Assembly: GCA_028599075.1 (NCBI GenBank)
Contig: JAQRMW010000148.1
Span: forward strand, 1-33,973
DNA length: 33,973 bases
Reading direction: 5' to 3'
Source of the DNA: Urechidicola sp.
Lineage (GTDB): Bacteria; Bacteroidota; Bacteroidia; Flavobacteriales; Flavobacteriaceae
Part shown: positions 33,458-33,973 of the stretch, one piece after another
Numbering within the stretch: the stretch's first letter is position 1
Layout of the letters: every line of letters begins with the position of its first letter
Program-made: the position numbers and the translations under genes
Notes under the pieces: generated by a model
Seen by the model: only the letters and a program-made list of their open reading frames with translations
The model's database searches: none
What the model was told of the DNA's origin: nothing

Positions 33458-33973
33458 TTAATCACATTCGCTAACACCACTAGTAATTTCACCAGTAGCA
33501 GGATAATATGCATCAGCATATACAGTTCCGTCAGGTGCTGTAAGTGTATATTCTATTTCACCATCCCAGTCACCTGAAATAAATTCAAAAGAATAGTTTG
33601 CACCAACAGTTACAGCGATATCCCAGTTGTCATGAGCTGCAGAAACTGCATAATCAGTAACTTCACCATCCATTGTTAATCTAATAGATGCGCCATTCCA
33701 ACCATCACCATAAGTATCAACACCATCAAGATTCCATGTACAGAATACATAATCTTTAATGTTAACATTTACAATTAAAGGAGTGTTTGTAGCATTTGTA
33801 GTTCTTTGATCAGAAATTTGAATTTGAATAGTTTCATCTCCTTCAATAACTTCATCACCAAAAATTGTTATAGATCCCATACCCGAAGTATATCCAGCTG
33901 GAATTATAATTAATTCAGTCATTTCAAAGTCATGGTCATCAGCTGTTCCACCGATTTGTGTAATATAGAATTT
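33458..33973 (-). CDS. C-terminal part of a secreted Calx-beta domain protein (5' end beyond the window)
   Basis: The reading frame is open to the right edge of the window, so only the last 171 residues are seen. Residues from the edge (FYITQIGGTADDHDFEMTEL) to about residue 70 look like a Calx-beta repeat, with SITIFGDEVIEGDETIQIQIS as the signature. A second module follows with TYGDGWNGASIRLTMDG and DWDGEIEYTLTAPDGTV, resembling a beta-sandwich common in Bacteroidota surface proteins. It ends SGVSECD, without a type IX sorting tail. This is probably a large calcium-binding adhesin or matrix protein that is attached by other means. It precedes the arylsulfotransferase-like gene on the same strand. 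Confidence 0.75.
   Translation of the reverse strand, partial: KFYITQIGGTADDHDFEMTELIIIPAGYTSGMGSITIFGDEVIEGDETIQIQISDQRTTNATNTPLIVNVNIKDYVFCTWNLDGVDTYGDGWNGASIRLTMDGEVTDYAVSAAHDNWDIAVTVGANYSFEFISGDWDGEIEYTLTAPDGTVYADAYYPATGEITSGVSECD

Noticed and set aside
1-33973. CRISPR arrays, tRNA or rRNA genes, transposases or prophage genes
   Set aside because: I saw no regularly spaced repeats, cloverleaf-like segments, ribosomal RNA sequence or transposase/integrase motifs in any frame examined by eye. Sensitive tools were not available.

Overview
The window looks like chromosomal DNA of a marine-type Flavobacteriaceae (Bacteroidota). The DNA is strongly AT-rich. Several genes have a TAnnTTTG promoter element. 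Type IX secretion traits are present (a PorP/SprF-family protein and a C-terminal sorting domain), as is a giant alpha-2-macroglobulin carrying a SusC-like TonB plug. There is no rRNA, tRNA, CRISPR array, transposase or phage gene. Genes are densely packed, and no gene-free stretch exceeds about 280 bp.

Layout. (1) 1-2411: a winged-helix regulator and a multi-pass membrane protein, divergent from a DUF1801 protein, then kdsA (Kdo-8-phosphate synthase). (2) 2472-10210: the 2236-residue A2M/plug protein and a PorP/SprF-like outer-membrane protein. (3) 10287-12543: mpl (murein tripeptide recycling) and a small methyltransferase. (4) 12629-14641: three accessory-looking genes (DUF2200, HNH nuclease, methyltransferase); the last two are separated by a spacer containing hairpins. 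(5) 14696-17599: the potassium-uptake pair trkA-trkH. (6) 17745-25063: a same-strand run of radC, the lytic transglycosylase mltF, a deacetylase-like protein, a FemAB/GNAT-like transferase, an asparagine-synthetase-like protein lacking the glutaminase cysteine, and a Wzx-type flippase. It is followed by an opposing glycosyltransferase and a forward FkbM methyltransferase. Together these resemble a small surface-glycan locus. (7) 27168-31702: a HAD nucleotidase (yjjG), a secreted protein of unknown function, rarA, a rhomboid protease and rlmB. (8) 31774-33973: two secreted proteins, one an arylsulfotransferase-like propeller with a type IX sorting tail, the other a Calx-beta protein cut by the window edge.

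The most notable signals are: the A2M/SusC-plug fusion; the Cys-less asparagine-synthetase-like gene tightly coupled to a flippase; a dispersed repeat found in all three roomy convergent gaps and nowhere else seen; two promoters so close to the ATG that the mRNAs should be leaderless or nearly so, one with its -33 element inside the preceding terminator; and six TTG starts, mostly in tightly packed genes. All functional calls rest on motif reading, without database searches.
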